Shown: positions 1 to 8,820 of the stretch, in pieces
Layout: the number at the start of each line of letters is the position of its first letter
How positions within the stretch are numbered: position 1 is the stretch's first letter
Assembly: GCF_900119075.1 (NCBI RefSeq)
Contig: NZ_FPIP01000002.1
Coordinates: 372,001 to 436,000, forward strand
From: Ruminococcus flavefaciens
Lineage (GTDB): Bacteria; Bacillota; Clostridia; Oscillospirales; Ruminococcaceae
Reading direction: 5' to 3'
DNA length: 64,000 nt
The notes under the pieces: generated by a model
The model's input: the letters and a program-made list of their open reading frames with translations, nothing else
The model's database searches: none
Told to the model about the DNA's origin: nothing
Program-made: the position numbers and the translations under genes

Positions 1-715
1 AATTATTAAGAATAGCATTGTAGAAGCTCTTATTATAGCTGAAACTCTCAGGAGACATCAGCTTTGTAGTTGTGCCTGCTGTTACGGATTTACCGTAGTT
101 TGCAATGAAGTTTGCCGCACGGTCTGGTGTCCATGCTGTCCACTCGCCTGACCAGTCAGGCTCATTCTGTACTGATATGGAGTTGAGCTGAACGCCCTGA
201 CTGTTACAGTACTTGATAAAGTCGTTGAGGTGCTGTGCGTACTGTCCCTCAGCGCCGTTTTTCAGAACGTACTGACCGCCTGAAGGACCGCCCGAGCCAT
301 TCTGTCTCATTGATGCAGGCGGGTTCCAAGGTGTAGCAAATACAGTTGCACCAAGCTTCTGAGCTCTCTGAGCTGTTGGGATAGCGTTCTTCCAAGCGTT
401 CTTGTCGTCACTGACAAAAATACGAAGAATTGTAAGACCAAGCTCGTTATCGCCGTTTCCGAAAGCTGTCTGGACCTGAGCTGCCGTCATGTCTCCGGGA
501 GCTCCGTTCTGAGCGTTGTAGCTCTGCCACTCAGGGTGGTTCATGCCGCCGAAGCCGCGGATAGTCTGGTATTCTTTGTTTGTGTTGATGTTGCACGCGC
601 TGGCAGCGTCAGCTACCATAGGCGCTGGCGACGGGAAAGAGGATGCTGTGCCTATCAGCATTGCTCCCGCCATGACTGCCGAAACAGCAGTTTTGAATTT
701 CTTTGAGATATTCAT
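1..715 (-). CDS. GH30 glucuronoxylanase/xylanase, secreted (partial, 3' end outside window)
   Basis: N-terminal 238 residues of a secreted glycoside hydrolase that continues past the left edge. The start at 715 follows a strong CAGGAGG ribosome site. Residues 1 to about 40 form a signal peptide (basic NISKKFK, hydrophobic core, cleavage near ADAASA). The mature part begins with the GH30 pattern TIRGFGGMNHPEW, then LTILRIFVSDD, FATPWNPPASM and SVQNEPDW; E185 in QNEPDW is the expected general acid/base. These motifs match GH30 subfamily 8, which cleaves xylan main chains next to glucuronic acid branches; the subfamily is an inference. The nucleophile region and any dockerin or CBM lie outside the window. 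It is divergent from an ECF sigma factor gene. Confidence 0.9.
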   Translation of the reverse strand, partial: MNISKKFKTAVSAVMAGAMLIGTASSFPSPAPMVADAASACNINTNKEYQTIRGFGGMNHPEWQSYNAQNGAPGDMTAAQVQTAFGNGDNELGLTILRIFVSDDKNAWKNAIPTAQRAQKLGATVFATPWNPPASMRQNGSGGPSGGQYVLKNGAEGQYAQHLNDFIKYCNSQGVQLNSISVQNEPDWSGEWTAWTPDRAANFIANYGKSVTAGTTTKLMSPESFSYNKSFYNAILNN

Positions 716-919
716 TATTTTAACCTCCTGTACGCAATTTTTTAGCCTATGTTTGCGTAATTTAGCGTTTTACTATTATTCATTTTACCATGATTCACAT
801 ATGTTGTAAACTCAAAAAATGCTGTTTGGGTGGACGAAACGCCGCTTGTTTGACTTATTTGTAGAGCGTGAAAAACTTTTAACAGCAAGGCTCGTTGAAA
901 AAGTCAATTTCAGCCGCAG

Positions 920-948
920 TTGAAATAAAAAGGGATATATTATATAAT
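920..948 (+). promoter_or_regulatory. Promoter of the sigma/anti-sigma operon
   Basis: TTGAAA (920-925), 17-bp spacer, TATAAT (943-948). It lies in the 347-bp divergent gap between the GH30 gene and the sigma gene; the start codon at 1063 leaves a roughly 110-nt leader. The rest of the gap (716-919) is A/T-rich and should hold the GH30 promoter, but I see no clear minus-strand consensus there. Confidence 0.6.
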
Positions 949-1062
949 AAGGAAGAAAAAATTTTCAGAATATATGTTACACTTTGGGAAGTTGCAGCAA
1001 GTGTATTATATGAAAGCACTTACAGGTGCCGAGCTTTTTGAATAATATAAGGTGGTGATTCT

Positions 1063-1638
1063 ATGACAGATAGCGAATATAAAAAATTATATGAAAATGA
1101 TCCAAGTGAAGCTCAGACGGCATTGTTCAACGAATATCTCAGCTATGTTTACGCCATAGTCTATAATAAGCTGCGAAGCTGCGGAAGCCGCGAGGATATG
1201 GAGGAATGTGTGGGAGATGTCTTTTCCGCTGTCTTTATAAGCTATGACCGAAAGGGCTGCTTTGACGGCGATATGAAAGGCTTTATCGGCACTATAGCGA
1301 GCCGTACCGCTATTCAGATGTACCGCAGACTTGTACGCAGCAGTGATACTGTCTATATCGAGGACGAAACTACAGAGATAGCCGATTCACAGCGAATTGA
1401 GCATATAACGGAACGCAGCGATATGCGCAATACGCTTCTGCGGCTGATAGAAAGCCTTGGCGAGCCTGATTCTGATATCATAATACAGAAATACTACTAC
1501 AACATGAATTCAAATGAAATAGCAAGCAAGCATTCCATGTCGCCTGAAGCGGTCAGAATGAGATGCAGCAGAGCGCTCAAAAAGCTCAAGGAGCTTCTTA
1601 CACGAGAGGGATATGATATGAAGGAGGGAAATGTATGA
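1063..1638 (+). CDS. ECF-type RNA polymerase sigma factor
   Basis: 191-aa sigma-70-family protein. Residues about 20-90 read as region 2 (AIVYNKLR...SREDMEECVGDVFSAVF) and about 125-180 as region 4 with the helix-turn-helix (NSNEIASKHSMSPEAVRMRCSRA split over two helices). It would direct core RNA polymerase to a dedicated regulon. An AAGGTGG ribosome site precedes the ATG. The stop overlaps the start of the next gene by 4 bp, so it is translationally coupled to a membrane protein, the usual arrangement for a sigma and its anti-sigma. It is a clear paralogue of the sigma gene at 39552-40118 (shared YVYAIVYN, SREDxEECVxDVF, LGEPDS, IIxQKYYY). Confidence 0.9.
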   Translation: MTDSEYKKLYENDPSEAQTALFNEYLSYVYAIVYNKLRSCGSREDMEECVGDVFSAVFISYDRKGCFDGDMKGFIGTIASRTAIQMYRRLVRSSDTVYIEDETTEIADSQRIEHITERSDMRNTLLRLIESLGEPDSDIIIQKYYYNMNSNEIASKHSMSPEAVRMRCSRALKKLKELLTREGYDMKEGNV

Positions 1639-2717
1639 GTGAGAATAAGGAAATAGGCTTTGATATCCTCGAGGATTCTGATATAAACACAGTTGAAGAA
1701 ATAGGAACAGAGAAAATGGAAATAGATGAAGAAGCAAGAGAGAGAATGCTTAAAATTACCATGAAGAAGTACGAAAAAGAGAAAAAGCTTCTTGGTAATG
1801 AAACTGAGGGAGCAGCTTCGGCTGAGGGATATGCTGATTCGGTGTCAGGCGTGGACAGCTATAAGAAGCATAAAATATCGAATATCATATATATTGCCCT
1901 GTGTTCGGCAGCTGCCGTGGCAATAATTGCAGGAAGCCTCTTTATGCTGAAAAATAATGGCAGAACATATAAGCCTCAGATATCTGATCCTATAATTGAA
2001 GCCACAACAGTAACCACTTCTGCGGCAGTTACAGCAACTGATGCAGCAGTTCAGACAACGGATAAGTCAGCAGCTAAGTCATCGACTGCCAAGAGCACTA
2101 CATCTTCGGCCACAACGACAACATCAACTACTACTGCCGCTGTGACCTCTACAAATGCTCCTGAGCCTGTAACAGACGCTCCCGAACCTGAACCGGAACG
2201 TGAACCGACAGAAGAAGACAGGGAAAAAGAGGTACTTGACGCTGTTTACAATATTACACACGACGGTTATTATCCTACCTATACTGAAACTAATGGTACT
2301 TTTGAGCATTATACCTCCGACGGTACTCTGGTAGATTTCAAAAACATTATAAACTATATGGCCTATGAAGCTGAAACCCTTCCCTTTGACAGAACGCTGG
2401 GAGCTGTTGCTGACGAGCAGGACGCTATAGATAAGGGAAGATACGTGTTACTTACCTGTAAAGGTCAGGAGTTCATGGATTGGCTTGAAAAAGAACCCAC
2501 ACGTTATCCTGATGTTGAGTTTGTACGTGATTATCCGCCGATCATAGCAGAGTATTATGATGAATATGATGTGTGGTATATACACACTACAGGTCCGAGC
2601 TGGAGCCCTGTAGACGGAGGATATCCACATATCGTTGCATTGACCGAGGGAATATCATATCAGATGTTTGTACGCGGCTGTGACGGTAAGATATTAGGCA
2701 GCTTTATCAATTATTGA
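1635..2717 (+). CDS. Membrane anti-sigma factor-like protein
   Basis: 360 aa. The cytoplasmic N-terminus (about 1-80) contains an acidic segment and the pattern EEARERMLKITMKKYEKEK, which recurs in the partner of the 39552 sigma gene. One transmembrane helix follows at about 83-107 (IYIALCSAAAVAIIAGSLFML), then an external Thr/Ser/Ala-rich linker (about 120-180) and a C-terminal extracellular domain of about 170 residues that I cannot assign. The ATGA overlap with the sigma gene, the membrane topology and two parallel loci in this window support an anti-sigma role: the N-terminus would bind the sigma factor and the outside domain would sense a signal. No recognised zinc-binding ZAS motif was seen, so the assignment rests on context. 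Confidence 0.75.
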   Translation: MSENKEIGFDILEDSDINTVEEIGTEKMEIDEEARERMLKITMKKYEKEKKLLGNETEGAASAEGYADSVSGVDSYKKHKISNIIYIALCSAAAVAIIAGSLFMLKNNGRTYKPQISDPIIEATTVTTSAAVTATDAAVQTTDKSAAKSSTAKSTTSSATTTTSTTTAAVTSTNAPEPVTDAPEPEPEREPTEEDREKEVLDAVYNITHDGYYPTYTETNGTFEHYTSDGTLVDFKNIINYMAYEAETLPFDRTLGAVADEQDAIDKGRYVLLTCKGQEFMDWLEKEPTRYPDVEFVRDYPPIIAEYYDEYDVWYIHTTGPSWSPVDGGYPHIVALTEGISYQMFVRGCDGKILGSFINY

Positions 2718-2736
2718 TATATTACAGGCATAGCTA

Positions 2737-2765
2737 TTGATTTGAGCACGGGACTGTGGTATACT
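2737..2765 (+). promoter_or_regulatory. Promoter of flavin reductase gene
   Basis: TTGATT (2737-2742), 17-bp spacer ending in GTGG, TATACT (2760-2765). It is one of six promoters in the window with GTGG directly before the -10 box. Confidence 0.6.
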
Positions 2766-2802
2766 GAATATGTTCAAAAATCTATCTTCGGAGGAAAATA
2801 AT

Positions 2803-3363
2803 ATGAAACTTTCATTTGAAAAAGGCTTTTTCGCACCGCTCCCTGTACTTATCATCGGAACCTACGACGCAAACGGCACGCCTAATGCCATGAACGCAGC
2901 ATGGGGCGGTCAGATAGGCATGAATCAGATATCTGTCAGCCTTTCGAGCAGCCACAAGACCACTGAGAATATCAGGCTGAACAAGGAGTTCACTGTTGCC
3001 TATGCAACAGCTCAGCAGATAGCTGCCTGCGACTATGTGGGCATTACATCGGGCAACAAGGTGGAGAACAAGTTGGAAAAGTGTGGTTTTACCGTAACCA
3101 AGTCTGATAAGGTCAATGCTCCTGTTATAGACCAGCTCCCTGTAACTATCGAGTGCAAGGTCATTGATATACAGGAGGAATTCGGCGAGACAAGAGTTGT
3201 TGCCGAGGTAGTCGGACTTAAAGCAGACGAGAGCGTTATGACCGACGGCAAGGTGGATTACAGCAAGGCAGGTCTTGTTATATATGATACGGTTTCAAAG
3301 ACCTACAGATCTGTCGGCGAAAGCGTAGCTGCTGCCAGAAGCGTCGGAAAAAAGTTTGAATAA
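2803..3363 (+). CDS. Flavin reductase-like (FMN-binding split-barrel) protein
   Basis: 186 aa. I chose the ATG at 2803 because CGGAGG sits 9 nt upstream; an upstream in-frame ATG at 2770 lies on the promoter -10. The sequence (LPVLIIGTYDANGTPNAMNA, WGGQIG, SLSSSHKTTENIRLNKEF) matches the flavin-reductase-like domain family (DIM6/NTAB type), which binds FMN and either reduces it with NAD(P)H or acts as a flavoprotein reductase. It is a monocistronic cytoplasmic protein. Its terminator was split by the IS element immediately downstream. Confidence 0.85.
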   Translation: MKLSFEKGFFAPLPVLIIGTYDANGTPNAMNAAWGGQIGMNQISVSLSSSHKTTENIRLNKEFTVAYATAQQIAACDYVGITSGNKVENKLEKCGFTVTKSDKVNAPVIDQLPVTIECKVIDIQEEFGETRVVAEVVGLKADESVMTDGKVDYSKAGLVIYDTVSKTYRSVGESVAAARSVGKKFE

Positions 3364-3440
3364 TAATCTTAAAATGATGTTATATCATATTTGGATGAAT
3401 AAGTTGAGCCTCTGAGAGCCTCTGAAAAAAAGTCTGTAAA

Positions 3441-3448
3441 AAATCAGC
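3441..3448. repeat. Target site duplication, left copy
   Basis: AAATCAGC directly abuts the left inverted repeat; the identical 8 bp follows the right inverted repeat at 4898-4905. Eight bp is the usual IS256-family duplication. Confidence 0.9.
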
Positions 3449-3464
3449 GAGTCTATCCAAAAAT

Positions 3465-3493
3465 TTGTGTAAACCTCTGAAGTAGTGTATAAT
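3465..3493 (+). promoter_or_regulatory. IS promoter with -35 in the inverted repeat
   Basis: TTGTGT (3465-3470), 17-bp spacer, TATAAT (3488-3493). The -35 lies inside the terminal repeat, so transposase binding at the end could repress its own promoter. Confidence 0.55.
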
Positions 3494-3523
3494 AGAAGAG
3501 ACACTACTTCGGAGGTTTTAATT

Positions 3524-4768
3524 ATGAGCAGAAGACGAAGAAATGAAACAGAAGAGCAGCGAGCAAGAAGAGAGCTGATAAGCGATTTTCTTTCGGCAGC
3601 TAATATCCAGAGCATGGATGATATTCAGGAGCTGTTCAAAGAAGCACTGGCCGGATTTATGGAAGGCAGCCTTGAATCAGAACTTGATTCTGAGCTTGGG
3701 TATGAGCCGTATGACATAAAGAACAAGGAAACTGACAATAGTCGAAACGGTCACAGCAAGAAAACTCTGCGTACCAGTATGGGTAAGGTAGATATCGAAG
3801 TCCCCCGTGACAGAAACGGCGAATTTGAGCCTAAGATACTGCCTAAGAATCAGACAAGCATATCCCAGGATATGGAGAACAAGATCATCTCCATGTATGC
3901 AAAAGGTATGTCAACATCTGATATTGAGGATCATATCCGTGATATTTACGGTCTGGAGATATCGGATACTACTGTCAGCCGTATCACAGATAAAGTGCTC
4001 CCTGTAGCGAAAGAATGGCAGCAGAGACCGCTTGAAAGCGTCTATGCAGTTGTATTTCTTGATGCTATACATTACCATGTCCGCAGCGAGGGACAGATCA
4101 TCAAGAAGGCTGTCTACATAGCCATAGGCGTTAATATGGACGGCAGGAAGGACGTTCTCGGTATGTGGGTTGGTGAAAATGAAAGCGCTAAGTTCTGGGC
4201 GGGCGTACTTAATAGCCTGCGTAACAGAGGCGTTGAAGATATTCTTATCGCCTGCACCGACAACCTAACAGGATTCTCTCAGGCTATAGAAGCGGTATTT
4301 CCGAAAACTGATATCCAGAACTGCATAATCCATCAGCTCAGAAATTCCAGCAAATACGTCTCTTACAAGGACATCAAGGCACTTATGTCTGACCTGAAAA
4401 AGGTCTATACCGCTGTAGATGAGGAAGCTGCACTGGATGCTCTTGAGGCCTTTGCTGCGGTCTGGGACAGCAAGTATCCCAAGATATCAAAGTCCTGGTA
4501 TGAGAACTGGCCTAATCTCAGCACCTATTTCAAGTTCCCGCAGGAGCTGCGAAAGCTGATCTATACGACCAATACCATAGAAGGCTTCAATCGCCAGCTC
4601 AAGAAAGTGACTAAGGCAAAGTCTGTATTTCCGACCGATGATAGCCTTTTCAAAATGCTGTATCTGGCTATGAAGGACATCACGAAAAAATGGACTGGTC
4701 GCCGACAGGACTGGAGCCGCATATACGCTCAGTTGGTAATCTACTACGGCAACAGGATACCCGAATAA
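3524..4768 (+). CDS. IS256-family (MULE-type) transposase
   Basis: 414 aa, full length for the family. The ATG at 3524 follows a GGAGG site. The DDE catalytic residues are visible as D180 (VVFLDAIHYH), D246 (ACTDNLTGFSQAI, followed by CIIHQLRNS) and E353 (TTNTIEGFNRQLKK). The N-terminal region (about 80-155) holds the DNA-binding part with the family motifs GHSKKTLRTSMGKVDIEVPRD (in part) and MYAKGMSTSDIEDHI. It performs copy-out/paste-in transposition of the surrounding element. No frameshift or internal stop. Confidence 0.96.
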   Translation: MSRRRRNETEEQRARRELISDFLSAANIQSMDDIQELFKEALAGFMEGSLESELDSELGYEPYDIKNKETDNSRNGHSKKTLRTSMGKVDIEVPRDRNGEFEPKILPKNQTSISQDMENKIISMYAKGMSTSDIEDHIRDIYGLEISDTTVSRITDKVLPVAKEWQQRPLESVYAVVFLDAIHYHVRSEGQIIKKAVYIAIGVNMDGRKDVLGMWVGENESAKFWAGVLNSLRNRGVEDILIACTDNLTGFSQAIEAVFPKTDIQNCIIHQLRNSSKYVSYKDIKALMSDLKKVYTAVDEEAALDALEAFAAVWDSKYPKISKSWYENWPNLSTYFKFPQELRKLIYTTNTIEGFNRQLKKVTKAKSVFPTDDSLFKMLYLAMKDITKKWTGRRQDWSRIYAQLVIYYGNRIPE

Positions 4769-4897
4769 CATTTTCATCTTGACAATCAAATAATCATGTG
4801 CTAATATGCAGATAAGACCGACTGCTTTCACAATCGGTCTCATCATATACTCTTTTATTGCACTATTTTTCGTTTACACAGAATTTGGGATTGACTC

Positions 4898-4905
4898 AAA
4901 TCAGC
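4898..4905. repeat. Target site duplication, right copy
   Basis: AAATCAGC, identical to 3441-3448. Confidence 0.9.
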
Positions 4906-4957
4906 TAACTGTGATAAAATAGAATTAATATCACAGGAGGCTGATTTTTTCAGAGGC

Positions 4958-5457
4958 CTACAATTCGAGGTTGTGACATCTTATACAGTGGTTTCTTATC
5001 AACTTTTGTATGTACGTTAGGCTGATGATGTGGTATTCGGAACTATTGTCAATGATTACACACTACCGTCCCAGCGATTTTTGAAAATATATGAAAAATA
5101 GTGTTCTATTGTATTTTAGGTGTGTTCTGCTTGCAATGTATTTCGTTGGTTACTTTATTAGGGATTGATGAACTTTCATATCTTATGTATACTGTTTATG
5201 AGAGATAGAACTTCTTTCTGATATGATTTTTATGTGGTAACTATATTCTAACAGATCTTTGTCTATCGCTCTATTCTTTTTCCAATTTTGTACAATATCT
5301 ATTGTAGCACTACAATATTTTATTCAAATTGTTCGTATTTATATTGACTTTACTTTTAATTTATGTTACACTTTTATTTGTTATATTGGTATTAATAACC
5401 GCTGTCTCGATAATAAACATGATTTGTTATATTATATTGAAAGGGGACATAATATCT
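4958..5457. other. AT-rich non-coding stretch before the Gtr operon
   Basis: 500 bp without a convincing gene. The in-frame extension of the downstream gene back to 5329 lacks a ribosome site and reads as an AT-rich leader. No clear hairpin or consensus promoter with good spacing was found, although the operon promoter must lie here. Confidence 0.5.
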
Positions 5458-7158
5458 ATGAAAAAAAGAATATGTCATTGCTTTTTTATTACATTTATAG
5501 TTGTACTGCTGACGGGAAATGTTTTTTTTTGGGGAATGCAGAAAGAAGGTTTTCATGTTGATGAATTATTTTCGTATGAACAGATTGGAAATACAGAGTA
5601 TACTAAGCCTGAATTTGACAGACCTGATGAACCGTGTTTGAATACTTGGCATTCCAGAGAATATTATGAAGATTATTTAACTGTAAGCAGCGATGAAGCA
5701 TATGATATTTCAGCGTTTTATGACAGCGCAAGTCGTAATAAAGCACACCCGCCATTGTATCTTACTTTATTTGGAATGTATGTTTCAGCTTTTTTTCAAA
5801 ATAATTTTACTAAATGGAGTGGAATAACATTCAACATTGTTTTCTTTGTATTAACATTGCTCGTCTTATATGATCTTTCATATAAATTGCTGAAAAAAAG
5901 AAGATTGGCTATTTTTTCTGTTTTTTTATACGGAGCCAGCATAGGTGCAGTAAGCACAGCTGTTTTTATAAGAGTTTACATGATGTTAACTTTTTTTACA
6001 ATTTCTTTTGTAGATTTGCATATTCATTTGTGCTTGAAAAAAGCAGATGAAAATTCCTCAATTTCAAAAAGACTATTAGTTTATCTGGGGATATTGATAA
6101 CACTAGTATTAGGTTCGCTATCACAGTATTATTTTGTTGTTATGGCTTTCTTTGTATGCCTTTTGTATTTTATTATTCTTTTGGCAACAAAAAGAAAACG
6201 TTTAATAGTTGAATATATTATTATAATTATAACAGGACTTGCTGTGTATTTCGCTATATGGCATAACTTTTTCAGAGATCTGTTTAAAGAATCAAGAGGC
6301 ACTGAAGCTCTCAGTAATCTTGCGGACTCTTCTGATTATTCAGTTCAACTGATGCACTATTTACAAGAATTCAACAAATACTTTTTAGGTGGTAATTTCT
6401 TTTGGATATTAATCATTGTATCTATATTAGCAATAAAATACTATTTAAAAAATATCAATCGATTTTCATTTAATAATGATAATTCTTTTGAATTAGAGTA
6501 TAACACATTAAAGAATAAAGCAGCTCAGCCGAAAATAAAAAAATATGAGAAAGAATCTCTTTGTGTAATATTTGTTTTGTTGTCAGTAATTCTATATTTA
6601 CTAACAATAACTAAGATAGCGCCTGTTCTTAAATTTGATACTTTTAAAGATAAACGATATATTTATAATGTTTTTCCACTTATGGTTCTTATAACCGTTT
6701 TTTTAATTTACAAAGCAATCTCAAAATTTTATGATTCATTAATTGTCAAGAGGATCATTGCTGTAATTATGATTATGTTTACAATATCCGGATATCTTGG
6801 TTATGGCGTGGATTATCTATACAAAGGTGCAGATGAACAAATGGAGTATTTAGATGTTTTTTCAGATTACAGAGTACTATTTGTTTCTAATCTTAAATAT
6901 CTTGTTTCCAATCTAAATGTTTATTTTACTCATAATAAAGCTGTTTATCAAACTAATGTATATGATTTGAAAAAACAAAATATACCGCTGAAAGAATTTG
7001 ATGATGATAAGCTAATTGTTTATGTAAGCAATGATATAGAGGGCAGCGATTCTGTAATAGATATAGTTTGTGAAGAATTAAACGTTCAAAAAAAGACCTT
7101 TTTATTTGAGACTGTTGGACGGCATACAGCCAATGTTTATCTGCTTTGTTTAGAATAA
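5458..7158 (+). CDS. GT-C fold membrane glycosyltransferase (GtrC/ArnT-like)
   Basis: 566 aa, start at 5458 after AAAGGGG. The protein is strongly hydrophobic with about ten predicted membrane helices. Near the N-terminus, HVDELFSYE places the acidic pair D35-E36 in the first external loop, the catalytic signature of GT-C enzymes that use polyprenyl-phosphate sugars (GT39/GT83 and GtrC-type). It is probably the final transferase that moves a sugar from a lipid carrier to an extracellular acceptor. It heads an operon with a GtrB-like GT2, a methyltransferase and a GtrA flippase. Base composition is markedly AT-richer than its neighbours, which suggests transfer. The acceptor and sugar cannot be deduced. 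Confidence 0.8.
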   Translation: MKKRICHCFFITFIVVLLTGNVFFWGMQKEGFHVDELFSYEQIGNTEYTKPEFDRPDEPCLNTWHSREYYEDYLTVSSDEAYDISAFYDSASRNKAHPPLYLTLFGMYVSAFFQNNFTKWSGITFNIVFFVLTLLVLYDLSYKLLKKRRLAIFSVFLYGASIGAVSTAVFIRVYMMLTFFTISFVDLHIHLCLKKADENSSISKRLLVYLGILITLVLGSLSQYYFVVMAFFVCLLYFIILLATKRKRLIVEYIIIIITGLAVYFAIWHNFFRDLFKESRGTEALSNLADSSDYSVQLMHYLQEFNKYFLGGNFFWILIIVSILAIKYYLKNINRFSFNNDNSFELEYNTLKNKAAQPKIKKYEKESLCVIFVLLSVILYLLTITKIAPVLKFDTFKDKRYIYNVFPLMVLITVFLIYKAISKFYDSLIVKRIIAVIMIMFTISGYLGYGVDYLYKGADEQMEYLDVFSDYRVLFVSNLKYLVSNLNVYFTHNKAVYQTNVYDLKKQNIPLKEFDDDKLIVYVSNDIEGSDSVIDIVCEELNVQKKTFLFETVGRHTANVYLLCLE

Positions 7159-7224
7159 TTCATACTGTGTATTTGCGGCGTAATTACGCCTAAATCATCA
7201 TTATATAATAAAGGAGTCGTGATG

Positions 7225-8157
7225 ATGAGACTTGTTTCAATTCTTGTGCCTGCATTTAATGAAGAGGAATCTATTGTTGAATTGTATAAAGAGGTCGATA
7301 AAAACTTAAAGGATGTTGAAGATGTCGAGTGGGAACTCTGGGTTGTAAATGATGGCAGCAGTGACATGACAGAAAAAGTGGTATTGGAACTGACTGAAAA
7401 GGATAAAAGGGTACATCTTATATCATTCCGTAAGAACTTTGGAAAATCCCCTGCACTTCAGGCAGGACTGCGTCATGTCAATGGTGATATAATCTTCACT
7501 ATGGACGCTGACCTTCAGGATGATCCGGTAGAATTGTCAAATTTCATAAAAAAGCTTGACGAGGGATACGATATGGTCGTTGGCTGGAAGCAGAAGCGGC
7601 TTGACCCGTTGGAGAAAAGGATACCATCAAAGATTTTCAACTCAGTCACTTCAAAAATTGCCGGTTTCAAGCTGCACGATTTTGACTGTGGATATAAGTG
7701 CTTTCGCAGAGAGGTTGCCGATTCACTTGATATATACGGTGAGTTGCACCGCTATATACCGGTGCTTGCCTATAGGAATGGCTTCAGGATAACTGAGATG
7801 CCAGTACATCACCGTGAAAGAAAACACGGCAGGTCAAAATACGGTCTGGAAAGGTATATGCGAGGTTTCCTTGATTCACTGACGACTGCATTCTTGCTCA
7901 AATTCTCTGACAGACCTATGTATTTCTTCGGACGTGTAGGCGTTATATTTTCAATCACAGGATTCCTGATATGTCTCATTATGGCAATAGAATGGTTCAT
8001 GGGTTACAAGATCGGAGACAGACCCCTGCTTCTGCTGGGAGTACTTTTGATTATCGTCGGATTTCTCTCTGTTTCTACCGGCTTTGTGTGTAACCTCATC
8101 ACGGATCAGAACTACCGTAAGAACTACAGTGAACATCATATCAAAATTATAAAATGA
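7225..8157 (+). CDS. Polyprenyl-phosphate glycosyltransferase (GtrB/DpsA-like GT2)
   Basis: 310 aa from the ATG at 7225 (AAGGAG 8 nt upstream; ATG 7222 and GTG 7219 are alternatives). A GT2 catalytic domain occupies about 1-225 with ILVPAFNEEESI, VNDGSSD and the DXD-type MDADLQDDP; two C-terminal helices (about 230-255 and 265-290) anchor it, the classic GtrB/YkcC arrangement. It should transfer a sugar from a nucleotide donor to undecaprenyl phosphate on the cytoplasmic face. The GtrA homologue two genes downstream would flip the product. Confidence 0.9.
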   Translation: MRLVSILVPAFNEEESIVELYKEVDKNLKDVEDVEWELWVVNDGSSDMTEKVVLELTEKDKRVHLISFRKNFGKSPALQAGLRHVNGDIIFTMDADLQDDPVELSNFIKKLDEGYDMVVGWKQKRLDPLEKRIPSKIFNSVTSKIAGFKLHDFDCGYKCFRREVADSLDIYGELHRYIPVLAYRNGFRITEMPVHHRERKHGRSKYGLERYMRGFLDSLTTAFLLKFSDRPMYFFGRVGVIFSITGFLICLIMAIEWFMGYKIGDRPLLLLGVLLIIVGFLSVSTGFVCNLITDQNYRKNYSEHHIKIIK

Positions 8158-8181
8158 TAATAAGCAAGGAGGAACAGTTCC

Positions 8182-8820
8182 ATGGAATATAATAACGGAA
8201 ATTATAACAAGTATATGTCAAAAAATATACTCAAGCGAAAAATGCTTTCAAAATTCACAGATAAGATAATTTTCTTCATCAAGAAGGCTGTGTCTGAATG
8301 TGAACAGAGATCAGCCGGCAAAAATGAAAAGCTGCGTATACTTGACGCTGGATGTGGTGAAGGATTTTTATCTGGTTATATGCACGATGAGCTTGGCAAT
8401 CAGGTTGATATAACAGGTCTTGAATATACATCCGAGGCTCTTAAAATAGCAAAAGAGCGAAATAAGGATATTAACTTCATACAGGGCGATATTATGGATA
8501 TGCCGTTTGAAGATAATTCCTTTGATATTGTTGTCTGCACAGAAGTACTTGAGCATCTGCATGATCCGGCAAAAGCACTTTCGCAACTGCTCCGTGTTTC
8601 AAAGGGTGTGCTGATAATCTCTGTTCCAAACGAACCTTGGTTTTGTCTTGGAAATCTGCTGGCACTGAAAAATGTAACACGTCTTGGAAATCCGATTGAT
8701 CATATAAACCATTGGACCTACTCCAAATTTGCCTCATTCTTGAAAAAAAATTCAAACAAGAAATGGTATATGGATAAGAGTTTCCCATGGACCATAGCCA
8801 GATGCAGAGCGTTTAGATGA
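8182..8820 (+). CDS. Class I SAM-dependent methyltransferase
   Basis: 212 aa with an AAGGAGG site. The Rossmann glycine loop LDAGCGEG (about 54-61) binds SAM; further motifs are FIQGDIMDMPFEDNSFDIVVC split over strands 3-4 and VLEHLHDP. It resembles UbiE/Methyltransf_11 enzymes in lipid-linked sugar or polyketide modification. Its place between gtrB-like and gtrA-like genes suggests it methylates the transferred sugar or the carrier-bound product; substrate unknown. Its stop overlaps the next start (ATGA). Confidence 0.85.
   Translation: MEYNNGNYNKYMSKNILKRKMLSKFTDKIIFFIKKAVSECEQRSAGKNEKLRILDAGCGEGFLSGYMHDELGNQVDITGLEYTSEALKIAKERNKDINFIQGDIMDMPFEDNSFDIVVCTEVLEHLHDPAKALSQLLRVSKGVLIISVPNEPWFCLGNLLALKNVTRLGNPIDHINHWTYSKFASFLKKNSNKKWYMDKSFPWTIARCRAFR

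Larger units (their letters stand above)
3449..4897 (+). mobile_element. IS256-family insertion sequence (complete, 1449 bp)
   Basis: Imperfect 26-bp terminal inverted repeats at 3449-3474 and 4872-4897 match at 22 of 26 positions (both begin GAGTC and end GTGTAAAC reading inward). A perfect 8-bp target duplication flanks it, and it carries one intact transposase gene, so it is probably recent and potentially active. Inside the left end, GAAGTAGTGT/ACACTACTTC (3479-3510) forms a 10-bp hairpin just before the transposase ribosome site, which could limit translation from transcripts reading in. A near-identical right end occurs alone at 9495-9546. Confidence 0.93.
3418..4957. terminator. Palindromic bidirectional terminator interrupted by the IS
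   Basis: If the IS and one target duplication are removed, a palindrome is restored. Left arm AAAAAATCAGC-TAA-CTGTGATA pairs with right arm TATCACAG-GAG-GCTGATTTTTT around an AT-rich loop (19 of 22 positions), and an outer GCCTCTGAAAAAA / TTTTTTCAGAGGC adds a second layer. A and T tracts at both ends make it a plausible two-way intrinsic terminator. The IS sits inside the left arm. Confidence 0.6.

Noticed and set aside
5259..5561. Small frames overlapping the start of the GT-C gene and the extension back to 5329
   Set aside because: No ribosome site, very AT-rich, whereas AAAGGGG precedes the ATG at 5458.
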